A stretch of 64,000 nt of DNA from Amycolatopsis sp. NBC_01480 (GTDB taxonomy: Bacteria > Actinomycetota > Actinomycetes > Mycobacteriales > Pseudonocardiaceae), in the NCBI RefSeq assembly GCF_036227205.1, contig NZ_CP109442.1, forward strand, positions 6,200,001-6,264,000. The letters run 5' to 3'. Below, piece after piece: positions 15,803-25,400 of this stretch. Made by a program: the position numbers and the translations under genes. Positions within the stretch are counted from its first letter, which is position 1. Every line of letters begins with the position of its first letter. A model generated the notes under the pieces. That model saw nothing but the letters and a program-made list of their open reading frames with translations, was not told the origin of the DNA and did not search any database.

Positions 15803-16348
15803 TCAGGCGGTCGGGAGGGCTGCCGGGTTCGCGAGATCCGAGCGGACGACCGAGTAGAGGACGTTGTCGCGCCACTCGCCGTCGCGGAAGTCGAAGCCGC
15901 GCAACACGCCTTCACGGGTGAAGCCCGCCTTCTCCAGCGAGCGCTGCTCGGCGCGGTTGGCGGTTTCGGTGGTGGCCTCGACCCGGTTGAGCTGCGTGTG
16001 CGCGAACAGGTACCGCACGAGCAGGCGCTGCGCCTCTGTGCCGTGGCCGTGCCCGCGCGCCTCCGGCAGCAGGACCAGCCCGACGTTCCAGCAGAACGAG
16101 CTGGGGCCCGTCCGCGACCGGTGCCACGACACCAGCCCCAGCGCGCGGCCGCCCAGCACCGGGACGAGCATGCCGCGGTCGCTGCCGAGCATGCCGTCCT
16201 CGTGCCAGCGGCGCCGGAGGTAACCGGGGTCGTGCCAGCCGAACCACTGGTACTCGCCCGCGGTGTCCGGGTCGTTGGTCAGCGCTTCGAGCATCCCGAG
16301 GTCCGATTCGCGGACCGGCCGCAGCGCGACTCTCTCGCCGTCGTCCAT
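15803..16348 (-). CDS. GNAT N-acetyltransferase (RimJ/RimL type)
   Basis: 181-residue acetyl-CoA-dependent acetyltransferase. The fold is evident from LRPVRESDLGML at the N-terminus, the acetyl-CoA-binding loop LLPEARGHGHGTEAQRLLVR (R/Q-x-x-G-x-G/A form) and the C-terminal TANRAEQRSLEKAGFTREG, diagnostic of the RimJ/RimL branch. The substrate, an amino group on a protein or small molecule, is unknown. It converges on the racemase gene with a 15-nt gap and no clear terminator. Confidence 0.9.
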   Translation of the reverse strand: MDDGERVALRPVRESDLGMLEALTNDPDTAGEYQWFGWHDPGYLRRRWHEDGMLGSDRGMLVPVLGGRALGLVSWHRSRTGPSSFCWNVGLVLLPEARGHGHGTEAQRLLVRYLFAHTQLNRVEATTETANRAEQRSLEKAGFTREGVLRGFDFRDGEWRDNVLYSVVRSDLANPAALPTA

Positions 16349-16557
16349 CGCCGGAGCGTATCCGGGCGCCGACGGCGCGGCCCGGGCTCACTCGATAGTG
16401 AGCGTCGTCACTCACCCGTGATCGGCGGGCCCCGGCGCGGCCCGATCCCGGGTTTTCCGGGCCCGCCGTCATTACAGTAGGGACGACCGCGCGCGGTGCC
16501 CGCGGGATCACAGCCGGCGTCCGTCGGGGAGGCCGGGGAATGGGAGCGGACTGAGCC

Positions 16558-16725
16558 ATGTCGAGCGGCTTGAAGAAGATCCTCGTCGTCGGGGTGGTCG
16601 TGCTCGTGCTGTTCTTCCTGATCACGCAGCCCACGCAGTCGGCCGACCTGGTGCACCGCGTGCTGGGCTGGCTCCGGAACGGCGCGGAGGCCATCGTGAC
16701 GTTCTTCAAGACCCTCTTCGCCTGA
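16558..16725 (+). CDS. small single-pass membrane protein
   Basis: 55 residues. A basic start (MSSGLKKI) is followed by one strongly hydrophobic helix, LVVGVVVLVLFFLI, at residues 9-22. A short amphipathic segment (DLVHRVLGWL) and a hydrophobic end (IVTFFKTLFA) complete it. The layout and codon usage are typical of a real gene, and similar tiny membrane proteins are widespread in actinobacteria. Function unknown. A GGGAG motif lies about 14 nt upstream of ATG 16558. The neighbouring genes are unrelated. Confidence 0.65.
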   Translation: MSSGLKKILVVGVVVLVLFFLITQPTQSADLVHRVLGWLRNGAEAIVTFFKTLFA

Positions 16726-17039
16726 TCACGCTCCGTGTTCTCCGGCCCTTCGTAACGCACTGTCACCGGATCTCGGAATGCGGGCCGGCGCTCGACCATC
16801 CGGGTGGATTGACCCCTGAAACGGCCTGGTCGCGGAATTAGTCGAGGCCCGGGTATGGCGGAGAAAGCACCCCCGGCCCTACGGTGCTCACATTGCGTGA
16901 TCGGCCGGTTCTCCCGTCCCTCGGGAACCGGCCGAAAGCGGGGGTTTTCCCGCTCGATCTCGCGGTTGGGTGCAAGTCGTGCAGCGCAACGGGGCCGGCG
17001 GTCAGGGCCGGCCCGTCGGGGACCAATGAGGAGGCAGGG
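16726..17039 (+). other. 314-nt intergenic leader with two strong hairpins
   Basis: No gene is visible. A TTGACC (16809-16814) could be a -35 element, though no convincing -10 follows. Two consecutive stems occur: CGGCCGGTTC paired with its complement (16902-16911 and 16925-16934), then AGCGGG with CCCGCT (16937-16942 and 16949-16954) around GGTTTT. Further GC-rich pairing is possible to 17020. I cannot match this to a known riboswitch. Confidence 0.4.
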
Positions 17040-17522
17040 ATGACCGGAGATCCCGGAGTGGACGCGTTGATCCGGCAGTGGGCCGCGGAACGCGAGCGGA
17101 CCCCCGAGGAGCAGGAGGTCGACCGCATCGCGTCCGCCTGGCTGGCCGACGCGCCCCCTGCGCCACCCGGCATCCCCGGCCAGCGGGCCCGGTCCGGCCC
17201 CTCGCGCTGGGCCCCGGTCGACGCGGCCGACCCCGGTTATCTCGACGCCATGCGCGTCCGCCTGCCCGAGGTCCCCGAAGAACTGCTCGTGGCCGCCGCC
17301 GGCTGGTGGCAGATGGTCGGCGACGTCGCCGAGGCCGAGCTGTGGTGGGACGCCGGCATCAGCCCGCTCGACCAGCGGGCCCTCGACTACCGCGCGGCGG
17401 GCCTGGCGCCCTCGGACCTGAGCCGCCGGCTCGGCCCGATGACCGTGCTGCAGCACCTGCGCCGCGGCAGCGCCCCGGCGTGGTGCGTGGCCCGGCTGGC
17501 GAGGCAGCAGAAGTCCGCCTGA
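17040..17522 (+). CDS. conserved hypothetical protein
   Basis: 160-residue cytoplasmic protein with no recognised domain. It starts MTGDPGVDALIRQWAAERER, has a Pro-rich linker (about residues 38-58) and a C-terminal half rich in Trp and acidic residues (LLVAAAGWWQMVGDVAEAEL, then LWWDAGISPLDQRAL). A strong GAGGAGGCAGGG site precedes ATG 17040; the frame is open further upstream but crosses the hairpin leader. It precedes the lytic transglycosylase gene on the same strand by 124 nt. No function can be proposed. Confidence 0.75.
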   Translation: MTGDPGVDALIRQWAAERERTPEEQEVDRIASAWLADAPPAPPGIPGQRARSGPSRWAPVDAADPGYLDAMRVRLPEVPEELLVAAAGWWQMVGDVAEAELWWDAGISPLDQRALDYRAAGLAPSDLSRRLGPMTVLQHLRRGSAPAWCVARLARQQKSA

Positions 17523-17646
17523 TGGGACGGTCCTGCACGGCCGGGTGAACCGGCGTGGCGGCCCCGATCCGCGGTACCGCGTAACGCTAACCTGCGCGGG
17601 CTCGTTGTGTGAGGGACCGACCGCTGCGCTGGAGGACCTGAGTTTC

Positions 17647-18534
17647 GTGCCGACCACCGGACAGACCGAGGACGAGGCCGTGGCCCCGGCCGCACCGGGC
17701 CCGGCCCGCCCCCGACACGGGGTGGCCGTGGCCGTGCGGCTGGCCGTGGTGATCGTGGTGCTGGCCGTGGCCGGCGGGGGAGTCTGGCTGGTCACCCGCG
17801 CTTCGGCGCCGGTGGCGAGCCCGACCACCACCGACATCCCGGCGCTGAGCGTCAAAGCGGCCGACGTGAAGCCCGGTTCGATCGCGCCGGTCAGCGCCGT
17901 CGCCGCGGGCGGCGCCAGTGAAGGCACCGCACCCCAGTCCGCGCAGCCCTCGGGCGGCGACCCGCTCGACGGGTGGGCGCAGAAGGTCGCCGGGGTCACC
18001 GGCATCCCGGCGCGGGCCCTGCACGCGTACGGCAATGCGGAGCTGGCGATGCGCGCGGCCGACCCGGGCTGCCGCATCTCCTGGGCCACGCTGGCCGGCA
18101 TCGGCCGCATCGAGTCGAACCACGGCCAGTACGGCGGGGCCGTGCTCGGCGCCGACGGCCGCCCGTCCAAGCCGATCATCGGCGTCCCGCTCAACGGCTC
18201 GGCCGGAGTGCAGGCCATCGCCGACACCGACGGCGGCCGGATCGACGGCGACCCGGTGACCGACCGCGCCGTCGGCCCGATGCAGTTCATCCCCAGCACC
18301 TGGCGCAAGTGGGCGTCCGACGGCAACGGCGACGGCATCGGCGACCCGCAGCAGATCGACGACGCCGCGCTCGCGGCGGGCCGGTACCTCTGCGCGGGCG
18401 GGCGCGACATGGCGACGCCGTCCGGCTGGTGGTCGGGCATCCTGTCGTACAACAACTCCACCGAGTACGCGCAGAAGGTGTTCGGCCTAGCCGACGGGTA
18501 CGCCAAGAGCGCGCAGCAGGTGAAGGCCGGCTGA
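17647..18534 (+). CDS. membrane-anchored lytic murein transglycosylase
   Basis: Cleaves the MurNAc-GlcNAc bond of peptidoglycan outside the membrane. Of 295 residues, about 28-50 form a signal anchor (VAVRLAVVIVVLAVAGGGVW). A low-complexity linker follows, then an SLT/MltB-type domain from about residue 115. The catalytic Glu is in ATLAGIGRIESNHGQYGG, and the family block RAVGPMQFIPSTWRKW plus DGNGDGIGDPQQIDDAALAA is intact, ending with RYLC. GTG 17647 follows GGAGG at 17631-17635. Actinobacterial homologues are thought to remodel cell wall during growth. Confidence 0.92.
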   Translation: MPTTGQTEDEAVAPAAPGPARPRHGVAVAVRLAVVIVVLAVAGGGVWLVTRASAPVASPTTTDIPALSVKAADVKPGSIAPVSAVAAGGASEGTAPQSAQPSGGDPLDGWAQKVAGVTGIPARALHAYGNAELAMRAADPGCRISWATLAGIGRIESNHGQYGGAVLGADGRPSKPIIGVPLNGSAGVQAIADTDGGRIDGDPVTDRAVGPMQFIPSTWRKWASDGNGDGIGDPQQIDDAALAAGRYLCAGGRDMATPSGWWSGILSYNNSTEYAQKVFGLADGYAKSAQQVKAG

Positions 18535-18680
18535 CGAGGGGGGAGTTCCGCCGCGTTCGTCCCCGGCGTCCGGCCGTGGTGTGAAATCCGTGCGAAACCC
18601 GTGGTCAGCGGCTGAGCGGCGGGTCACGCCCGGTGCGCCTCCCCATCGGGCGGCGGATTCCCAGTGCTAGCGTCTAGTCC

Positions 18681-19085
18681 GTGCCAGCGAACTCCGGCCC
18701 GGCCCCGTCCCTGCTCGGGCGCCGGCTCATGATCGCCGTGACGTGCCTCGTGAGCCTCGCGCTCTGCTGCGGGCTGGCCTGGTGGCAGTGGGACCGGTTC
18801 ATGTCCGCCAGCGGCACCTTCCAGAACCTCGGTTACGTGCTGCAGTGGCCGCTGTTCGGCCTCTTCCCGGCGTTCATGTTCTGGCGCATCAAGAAACTGC
18901 GCGAGCGCGAGCAGGCCGAGGCGGCGGACCCGGCCGCGCCGCGGGCCGTGCCGGCCGAGGTGACCGTGCCCGCCCCGAGGCGCGCCCTGGTGCGCCAGCC
19001 GGCCGTCGTCACCGAGGAAGACGCCGAACTCGCCGCGTACAACAGCTACCTGCGCGAGCTGCACGCCCGCGACCAGCAGTCCTGA
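18681..19085 (+). CDS. hypothetical membrane protein
   Basis: 134 residues with two predicted helices (residues 13-36, MIAVTCLVSLALCCGLAWWQ, and 45-68, GYVLQWPLFGLFPAFMFW). A charged cytoplasmic tail contains AEAADPAAPRAVPAEVTVPA and ends with LAAYNSYLRELHARDQQS. That C-terminal sequence pattern recurs in an uncharacterised actinobacterial family. The start is GTG 18681. It lies 26 nt before the DUF3817 gene, so both are probably one operon. The function is unknown. Confidence 0.8.
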   Translation: MPANSGPAPSLLGRRLMIAVTCLVSLALCCGLAWWQWDRFMSASGTFQNLGYVLQWPLFGLFPAFMFWRIKKLREREQAEAADPAAPRAVPAEVTVPAPRRALVRQPAVVTEEDAELAAYNSYLRELHARDQQS

Positions 19086-19110
19086 AGCCCGCAGAAGTGA
19101 GGACCAGCCC

Positions 19111-19461
19111 ATGACCACGAGCACCGAGGGTGCCGCGAAGACCCGCCCGGCGCCGCTGTCCGGCCCGCTGCTGCGCTTCCGCGTCAGCGCGTACGTGACC
19201 GGTGTCGGCCTGCTCGCGCTGTGCGCGACGATGGTCATCGAATACGGCTTCGGCAACGCCACCCCGGCGGCCGTCTACTCGCCGATCCACGGCGTGCTCT
19301 ACATGATCTACCTGGTGCTCACCATCGACCTGGCGATCAAGGCCCGCTGGTCGATCAAGAGCACGGTGCTGGTGCTGCTGGCCGGCTGCGTGCCGTTCGT
19401 GTCGTTCCTGGTCGAGCGCCGGGTGACCCACCGCGTTTCGGCCGGGCAGAACATCTTCTGA
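19111..19461 (+). CDS. DUF3817 integral membrane protein
   Basis: 116 residues matching the DUF3817 family. Three helices are predicted (about residues 26-47, 57-77 and 84-103), with family landmarks FRVSAYVTGVGLLAL, SPIHGVLYMIYLVLTIDLA and VLLAGCVPFVSFLVERRV. Function is unknown; relatives are common in actinobacteria. It follows the previous membrane protein by 26 nt and ends just before a strong bidirectional terminator. Confidence 0.9.
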   Translation: MTTSTEGAAKTRPAPLSGPLLRFRVSAYVTGVGLLALCATMVIEYGFGNATPAAVYSPIHGVLYMIYLVLTIDLAIKARWSIKSTVLVLLAGCVPFVSFLVERRVTHRVSAGQNIF

Positions 19462-19469
19462 GCCGCCCG

Positions 19470-19504
19470 CGCGTGAGGGGCGGCGTCCGGCCACCCCTCA
19501 CGCG
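19470..19504. terminator. bidirectional terminator between convergent operons
   Basis: An 11-bp perfect stem (CGCGTGAGGGG and its complement, 19470-19480 with 19494-19504) with a 13-nt loop lies between the DUF3817 stop and the leftward symporter stop. It can end transcripts in either direction. Confidence 0.75.
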
Positions 19505-19509
19505 CCGGG

Positions 19510-21105
19510 TCAGGAGCCGATGCCGGTCAGCGACCGGACCTCCATCTCGGCCTGCTTGGCCGTGTCGGCCTTCGACTTGCCGGCGAAGGTGCCGATCGCC
19601 CCGCACAGGAACGAGAACGGGATCGAGACCAGGCCCGGGTTCTTGAGCGGGAACCAGTGGAAGTCGATGCCCGGGAAGATCGAGTCGGGCGCGCCGGAGA
19701 CCACCGGCGAGAACAGCACCAGCAGCAGGCAGGCGCTCAGCCCGCCGTAGATGCTCCACAGCGTGCCGGTCGTGTTGAACCGCTTCCAGAACAGCGAGTA
19801 CAGCAGCGTCGAGAGGTTCGCCGACGCCGCCACGGCCAGCGCCAGCGCGACCAGGAACGCGATGTTCTGCCCGTTGACCAGGATGCCGCCGAGGATCGCC
19901 AGCACGCCGACCACCAGCGCGGTCAGCCGCGCCACCCGCACCTCGTCGGCGGGCTCGGCCTTGCCGCGCTTGACGATGTTCGCGTAGACGTCGTGCGCGA
20001 ACGAGGCCGACGCGGTGATCGTCAGGCCCGCGACCACGGCCAGGATGGTGGCGAACGCGACCGCGGAGACGATGCCGAGCAGCAGCGTGCCGCCGATGTG
20101 CAGGGCCAGCAGCGGGGCCGCGGAGTTCTCGCCGCCCGGCGCGCTCTTGATCTCGTCCGCGCCCACCAGCGCCGCCGCGCCGAAGCCGATCACCAGCGTG
20201 CACAGGTAGAACACGAACATGCACGCGGTGGCCCAGACCACCGAGCGGCGGGCCTCACGGGAGTTCGGCACGGTGTAGAAGCGCATCAGCACGTGCGGCA
20301 GCGAGGCGATGCCGAGCACCAGTGCCAGCGACAGCGAGACGAAGTCGAGCTTGGTGGTGCCGCTCTTCCCGTACGAGCCGCCGGGCTCCAGCAGCTCCTT
20401 GCCCATCGGGCTGTGGTCGGTCGCCGCGGTGAGCAGGTTGGAGAAGCTGAAGCCGTACTTGCCGAACAGGAACACGGTGATCAGCGTGGCGGCGATCAGC
20501 AGGATGCTCGCCTTGATGATCTGCACCCAGGTGGTGCCCTTCATCCCGCCGACCAGCACGTAGACGACCATGACCATGCCGACCACGGCGATCACCAGCG
20601 CCTGGCCCAGCTTGGAGTGCACGTCCAGCAGCAGGGCGACCAGGCCGCCGGCGCCGGCCATCTGCGCCAGCATGTAGAAGAAGGAGATGACCAGCGTCGA
20701 GGTCGCCGACGCGGCGCGGACCGGGCGCTGGCGCATCCGGAAGCTCAGCACGTCGCCCATGGTGAACCGGCCGGTGTTGCGCAGCAGCTCGGCGATCAGC
20801 AGGAGGTCGACCAGCCAGGCCACCAGGAAGCCGATGGAGTAGAGGAAGCCGTCGTAGCCGTGGATCGCGATCGCCCCGGCGATGCCCAGGAACGAGGCGG
20901 CCGACAGGAAGTCGCCCGAGAGCGCGACGCCGTTCTGCCGTCCGGTGAAGGCGCTGTCCGCCGCGTAGTAGTCGGCGGTCGAGGTCTTCTGGCCCCGGTT
21001 CCCGGCCCGGTAGACCACGTACAGGGTGATCGCCACGAACAGGGCGAAGACCCCGGTGTTCACGAGCGGGTTGCTCCCGGGCGTGCTTTCGGCCAACACG
21101 GTCAC
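19510..21105 (-). CDS. sodium:solute symporter, acetate/monocarboxylate type
   Basis: A 531-residue member of the solute:sodium symporter family, closest to ActP/MctC monocarboxylate permeases. Predicted helices are spread along the length. Family signatures include FTGRQNGVALSGDFLSAASF, GIAGAIAIHGYDGFLY, MGDVLSFRMRQRPVRAASA, ASLPHVLMRFYTVPN and FATILAVVAGLTITASASFA. It probably imports acetate, pyruvate or propionate with Na+ or H+. GTG 21105 overlaps the stop of the DUF485 gene by 4 nt (GTGA), indicating translational coupling. The frame extends upstream but overlaps the DUF485 gene and is not used. Confidence 0.93.
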   Translation of the reverse strand: MTVLAESTPGSNPLVNTGVFALFVAITLYVVYRAGNRGQKTSTADYYAADSAFTGRQNGVALSGDFLSAASFLGIAGAIAIHGYDGFLYSIGFLVAWLVDLLLIAELLRNTGRFTMGDVLSFRMRQRPVRAASATSTLVISFFYMLAQMAGAGGLVALLLDVHSKLGQALVIAVVGMVMVVYVLVGGMKGTTWVQIIKASILLIAATLITVFLFGKYGFSFSNLLTAATDHSPMGKELLEPGGSYGKSGTTKLDFVSLSLALVLGIASLPHVLMRFYTVPNSREARRSVVWATACMFVFYLCTLVIGFGAAALVGADEIKSAPGGENSAAPLLALHIGGTLLLGIVSAVAFATILAVVAGLTITASASFAHDVYANIVKRGKAEPADEVRVARLTALVVGVLAILGGILVNGQNIAFLVALALAVAASANLSTLLYSLFWKRFNTTGTLWSIYGGLSACLLLVLFSPVVSGAPDSIFPGIDFHWFPLKNPGLVSIPFSFLCGAIGTFAGKSKADTAKQAEMEVRSLTGIGS

Positions 21106-21530
21106 TGCTGGGTTCCTTCCGTCACGGCGGCGCGTTCCCTGAGCTCGGCGACCCTCGGGTCGATCTGCCGGTTGGCGAACCGGACGTAGAGCAGGGTGAT
21201 CAGCGCGGTGGTCACGAACTGCGCGAGCCCGAACAGCATGCCCACGTTCACCAGCCCGAACACCGGGGTGCTCATGAAGTCCTCGGCATAGGCGGCCAGC
21301 ACCACGTAGGTCAGGTACCAGGCGAAGAAGCCGATGCTCATCGGGAAGACGAACCCGCGGAGCCGGCGGCGCAGGGTGCGGAACTCGGGGCTGCGCTGGA
21401 TCAGGTCGTAATCGGGCCCGTTCGGGGCGGTCGCGGCGGGTGCTTCGCCCTCGCGGGCGAACAGGGCCGGCAGCTGGCCGGTCTCGTCGAGCGAGTTGCT
21501 CGTCGCGGGGGGCCGCGTGACGTCGTGCAT
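21102..21530 (-). CDS. DUF485 membrane protein, symporter partner
   Basis: 142 residues. A polar N-terminal tail (about 60 residues) is followed by the DUF485 core: SPEFRTLRRRLRGFVFPMSI, then two helices around SIGFFAWYLTYVVLAAYA and VNVGMLFGLAQFVTTALI. DUF485 genes normally sit immediately before actP/mctC permease genes, as here, and the protein is presumed to aid that permease. ATG 21530 with GGAGG 5 nt upstream is preferred to the TTG 15 nt further upstream. Confidence 0.93.
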   Translation of the reverse strand: MHDVTRPPATSNSLDETGQLPALFAREGEAPAATAPNGPDYDLIQRSPEFRTLRRRLRGFVFPMSIGFFAWYLTYVVLAAYAEDFMSTPVFGLVNVGMLFGLAQFVTTALITLLYVRFANRQIDPRVAELRERAAVTEGTQQ

Positions 21531-22481
21531 GGGTGCCTCCGGCAACTTGCGTCCGTGGGCGGGGCCGGGTCGGCGCCCCTCGTTCGAGTGGCACCCGGTC
21601 TGCTCTTGCGGACAGGGAGGCGGCCATAGTAACGACGGCCCGGTGTCGCGGAAAAAGCCGGTTCCGCAGACGGGTCCCGGAATTCCTTTAACCGTCGGAA
21701 ATACGCAAAAACGGTCGCCCGAAGTTTGATCACGAGCAGATCACTCGGAATAGTGGAGGTGTTGTCACCCGGCGTCGCCGCAGCTCGGGAAGGCTGCGGC
21801 AAATGGTTGAGTGGCACTCGCCGATGACCAGAATGTGTCACCCCCGGTAGCCAGCAACCGGGGCGTCGGCCCCGCTCCCGCGGTTCCCTCACGGGGGCTG
21901 GAAGAGGATTCGCAGGCCGGCAGGGGATCCCGAAAGAAATCACCGGGTCGGGCGGCGAGTTGCTGCTACACCACAACATCGGGTTTATCTTGACACTTGA
22001 CCAACCCGATGGGGGCACGGAGCGTAGATCTCCAGGGTGCTCTGACTACGCTGCGTGGGCTAATCGGGTGACGGCCGGATGCCGCGACCCCAGTCAACCG
22101 GTAACCGGAATTCCCGGTTGAAGCCCAACGAGGCGAATCGGGGCCGCGTGCCCGGAGCGTTAAGGACCTTTTCCCTGGTCAGCCAGTCGAAGTGGAAGAG
22201 AATTATCCCGGCCGGGATTGGTGTACGATTCTTTGGCCCAGCTGACCGCAGCGATCGATAGGCACAGACAAGTTGATCTCGACCACCCGCATGCAGTACG
22301 CAACTTGCGCCATGCACGTGCAGAGTCCCGGGAACCACAGTTCCGGGCGCCGGGGGGACCGATCGGCTCCATGGTGCCCCTCCGGGGTCGTTCGCGCGGG
22401 TCGGCGGAATGCCGACGGCCGCGCCGGGAGCACCGGAGGCCGTCGACGGGCAGCCACGACGCCGGACAGGGAGTCACTTTC
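21531..22481. other. 950-nt intergenic region between divergent genes
   Basis: Contains the promoters of the DUF485-symporter operon and of the conservon. A TTGACA lies at 21990-21995, but I see no well-placed -10. A TGATC/GATCA inverted pair lies at 21727-21743. Small open frames here have no ribosome binding site or protein-like composition. No gene is supported, and the length suggests a long or complex control region for cvnA. Confidence 0.6.
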
Positions 22482-25400
22482 GTGACCGTTGCAGGAGAAG
22501 GCCAGGTGCCTGTTGGGAAACTGCTCGGCCGCCCGCCCCGGCGGTCGCGCTGGTCGACCGGCTGGCGCGCGGTGCTGGGCTGGCGCGACTGGAGCCTGGC
22601 AGTAAAGCTGTCGGCCGTCACGCTGGTCCCCATCGTGCTCGCGGTAGTGCTCGGTGTCACCGCGATCTTCGGCCAGGTCAGCCGTTCCGACGACTACGAG
22701 CGGATCGACCGGCTGGTCGGGCTGAGCACTCAGCTGCGGGCGCTCACCGACGGGTTGCAGCACGAGCGCACCCTGACCGCGCAGCAGCTGACCGCCGGCT
22801 CGGCCGGGGTGACCCCGGAGCTGAAGGCCGCCCGCGCGGCCACCGACGCCGCGGTCGACCCCTTCACCACGGCCGCGGGCCGGGTCGGCGCCGACGAGTC
22901 CAGCGTGTCCGGCGCGGTCAACTCCGCCACCGCGCAGGTCAACGAGATCACCGTGATCCGCCAGCAGGTCGGCGCCGGGCTGCTGGACGCGGCCGAGGCG
23001 GTCAGCGACTACAACGCCGTGACCACCGCCTTGATCGCCGCCGACACCGCGGTGGCCGCGGGCGCCAGCGCCGACGCGCTCGGCGGCACCCCGAACGCGC
23101 TGCACGACCTCGAGGCCGCCAAGGAGCAGGCCTCGGTCAGCCAGGCGCTGATCGCGTTCGGCATCTCGCGCGGCGGCCTGCCGCCCCAGCAGCTCAGCGA
23201 CGTGCGCGACGCGGAGCTCCGGTTCGACGACCGGATGGACGACTTCAACGCCGCCGCCACCGCGCCGCAGCGCCAGGACCTCGACAGCACGCTCAAGCCC
23301 GACTCCTCCTACGACCGCAAGCGGATGGTCGGCCAGGCGCTGGGCGAGCAGGGCGCGACCAGCGAGGACGCGCTGCGCGGGATGTCGGCCCAGGAGTGGA
23401 ACACCACCTCCACCGCCGTGGTGAACCAGCTGGGCGACGTCGGCAAGCGGCTCGGCGCCCAGGCGACGAGCGCGTCGGCGGCGCTGGTCGAGGACGCCAG
23501 CAGCAGTGCCGGCCTGCTCGCCGTGCTGCTGTTCGCCGCGCTGGTCGTGGCCGCCGCGGTCGTCTTCCTGATCACCCGCCAGCTGCTCCGCTCGCTGTCC
23601 ACCCTGCGCCGCAGCGCGCTGGACGTCGCGGAGAAGGAGCTGCCGGCCGCGGTCCGGAACATCCAGGAGGGCCGCTCCCAGAGCATCGACGTCGCGCCGG
23701 TGCCGGTGCACGCGCACGACGAGGTCGGTGAGGTGGCGCGCGCCTTCGAGAAGGTGCACAGCCAGGCGCTGCGGCTCGCGACGGAGCAGGCCGCGATGCG
23801 CGCCGGCTACAGCAGCGTGTTCGTCAACCTGTCGCGGCGCAGCCAGAGCCTCGTGCAGCGGCAGCTGCAGCTGATCGAGCGGCTGGAGCGCGACGAGGAG
23901 GACGCCGACCAGCTCGCCACGCTGTTCCAGCTCGACCACCTCGCCACCCGGATGCGGCGCAACAACGAGAACCTGATGGTGCTGTCCGGCGCCGAGCCGG
24001 GGCGCCGCTCCGGGCAGCCGGTGAGCGCGCACGACGTGCTGCGCGCCGCCGTCTCGGAGATCGAGCAGTACCAACGGGTTTCGGTGCAGCAGCCGCCCGC
24101 GGTGAAGATCGTCGGGTTCGCCGCCAGCGACGTGCAGCGTCTCGTGGCCGAGCTGCTCGACAACGCCACCGCGTTCTCCGCACCGGAGACACAGGTGACG
24201 GTCGCGACGCGGCTCGCCGACGACGGCTCGCTCAACATCGACATCCTGGACAAGGGCATCGGGATGAACGAGTACGAGGTGGTGGAGGCCAACAGCCGCC
24301 TCACCGAGGCCGGCTCGGTCGACCTCGCCACCTCGCGCCGGATGGGCCTGTTCGTGGTCGGCCGCCTGGCCGGGCGCCACCGCATCGGCGTCTCGCTGCA
24401 CGGCGGCAAGGACATCGTCGGCGTGCGCGCCACCGTGCTGGTCCCGCCGGAGCTGGTGATGACCGGCGCGGTGGTGGACGGCGCGCCGCACACCGGCCCG
24501 ATGAAGAGCGTCGCCGCCCCGCCGGTGAGCCCCGGCGGCCTGCCGCGGCGCCAGCGCCCGGTCAACGGCTCGGCCCGCCCCGGCGCGGTGCCGCTGCAGC
24601 AGAGCTCCGGCGATGACCAGCTGCGGCCGTCGTTCGGCGACCTCTCCGGGTACGCCAACGGCCAGCAGGCCGCCCCGGGCGTGCGGCCGCCGTCGGACCT
24701 CGAGATCTCCGGGACCGCGCTGTTCAGCCCGATCCCGCGCGAGGACGGCCCGCCGCCGCTGCCGCGGGTGCCGCAGATCCTGCAGGTCCCGCCGCCACGG
24801 CCCGAGCCCGAACCCGAGCCGCCCGCCGAGGCCGTCGAGACCGCGGAACCCGTCGAGGCGCCCGAGCCTTCGGGTTCGGAGGGACGGCGTCAGGGCGAGC
24901 TGCCTTCGGGCAAGGACCTGTTCTCCGCCAACGGAACCACGCTGAGCGACTGGTGGAACCAGGCCGCGCAGAAGGTGCCGGAGGTGCCGCCGCCGTCGGC
25001 CGCCGAGACGACCATCGAGACCACGCCGATCTTCGACGAGATGCTCTCGGTCTGGTTCCGCTCGCCGGCCCCGGCGGCCGATCCCAAGGAGGCCGCGGCC
25101 TCGCCCGCCGAGCCGGCTGAATCTGCCGAGGCTTCGGAAGCGGGGGTCCAGGACGGCCTCGCCCCGGTCACCACGCCGGAGCAGGACGAGCGGAACTGGG
25201 ACTTCGCGAGCGACGAGAACTGGCGCACCGTCCAGGCGGTGTCGCAGGCCGAGCCCACCACGTTCACCCCGGCCGGGCTGCCGCGCCGCCGCCGCGGCGA
25301 GCAGCTCATGCCGGGCAGCGCGACCTCGGAGCCGTCGGCGGCCGAGGCTTCGGCCAGGCCGGAGCTCCCGGTCCGCGACCCCTCGGACGTCCGCGGCCGG

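Noticed and set aside
16884..17039. Possible c-di-AMP, cobalamin or TPP riboswitch before the 17040 gene
   Set aside because: Conserved cores of these riboswitches are absent; only generic GC-rich stems are seen.
19510..21627. Extended N-terminus for the symporter (705 codons)
   Set aside because: The extension overlaps the whole DUF485 gene in another frame; the GTGA overlap start at 21105 fits the family N-terminus.
21531..22481. Small open frames in the conservon upstream region
   Set aside because: No ribosome binding sites and no protein-like composition; treated as non-coding.
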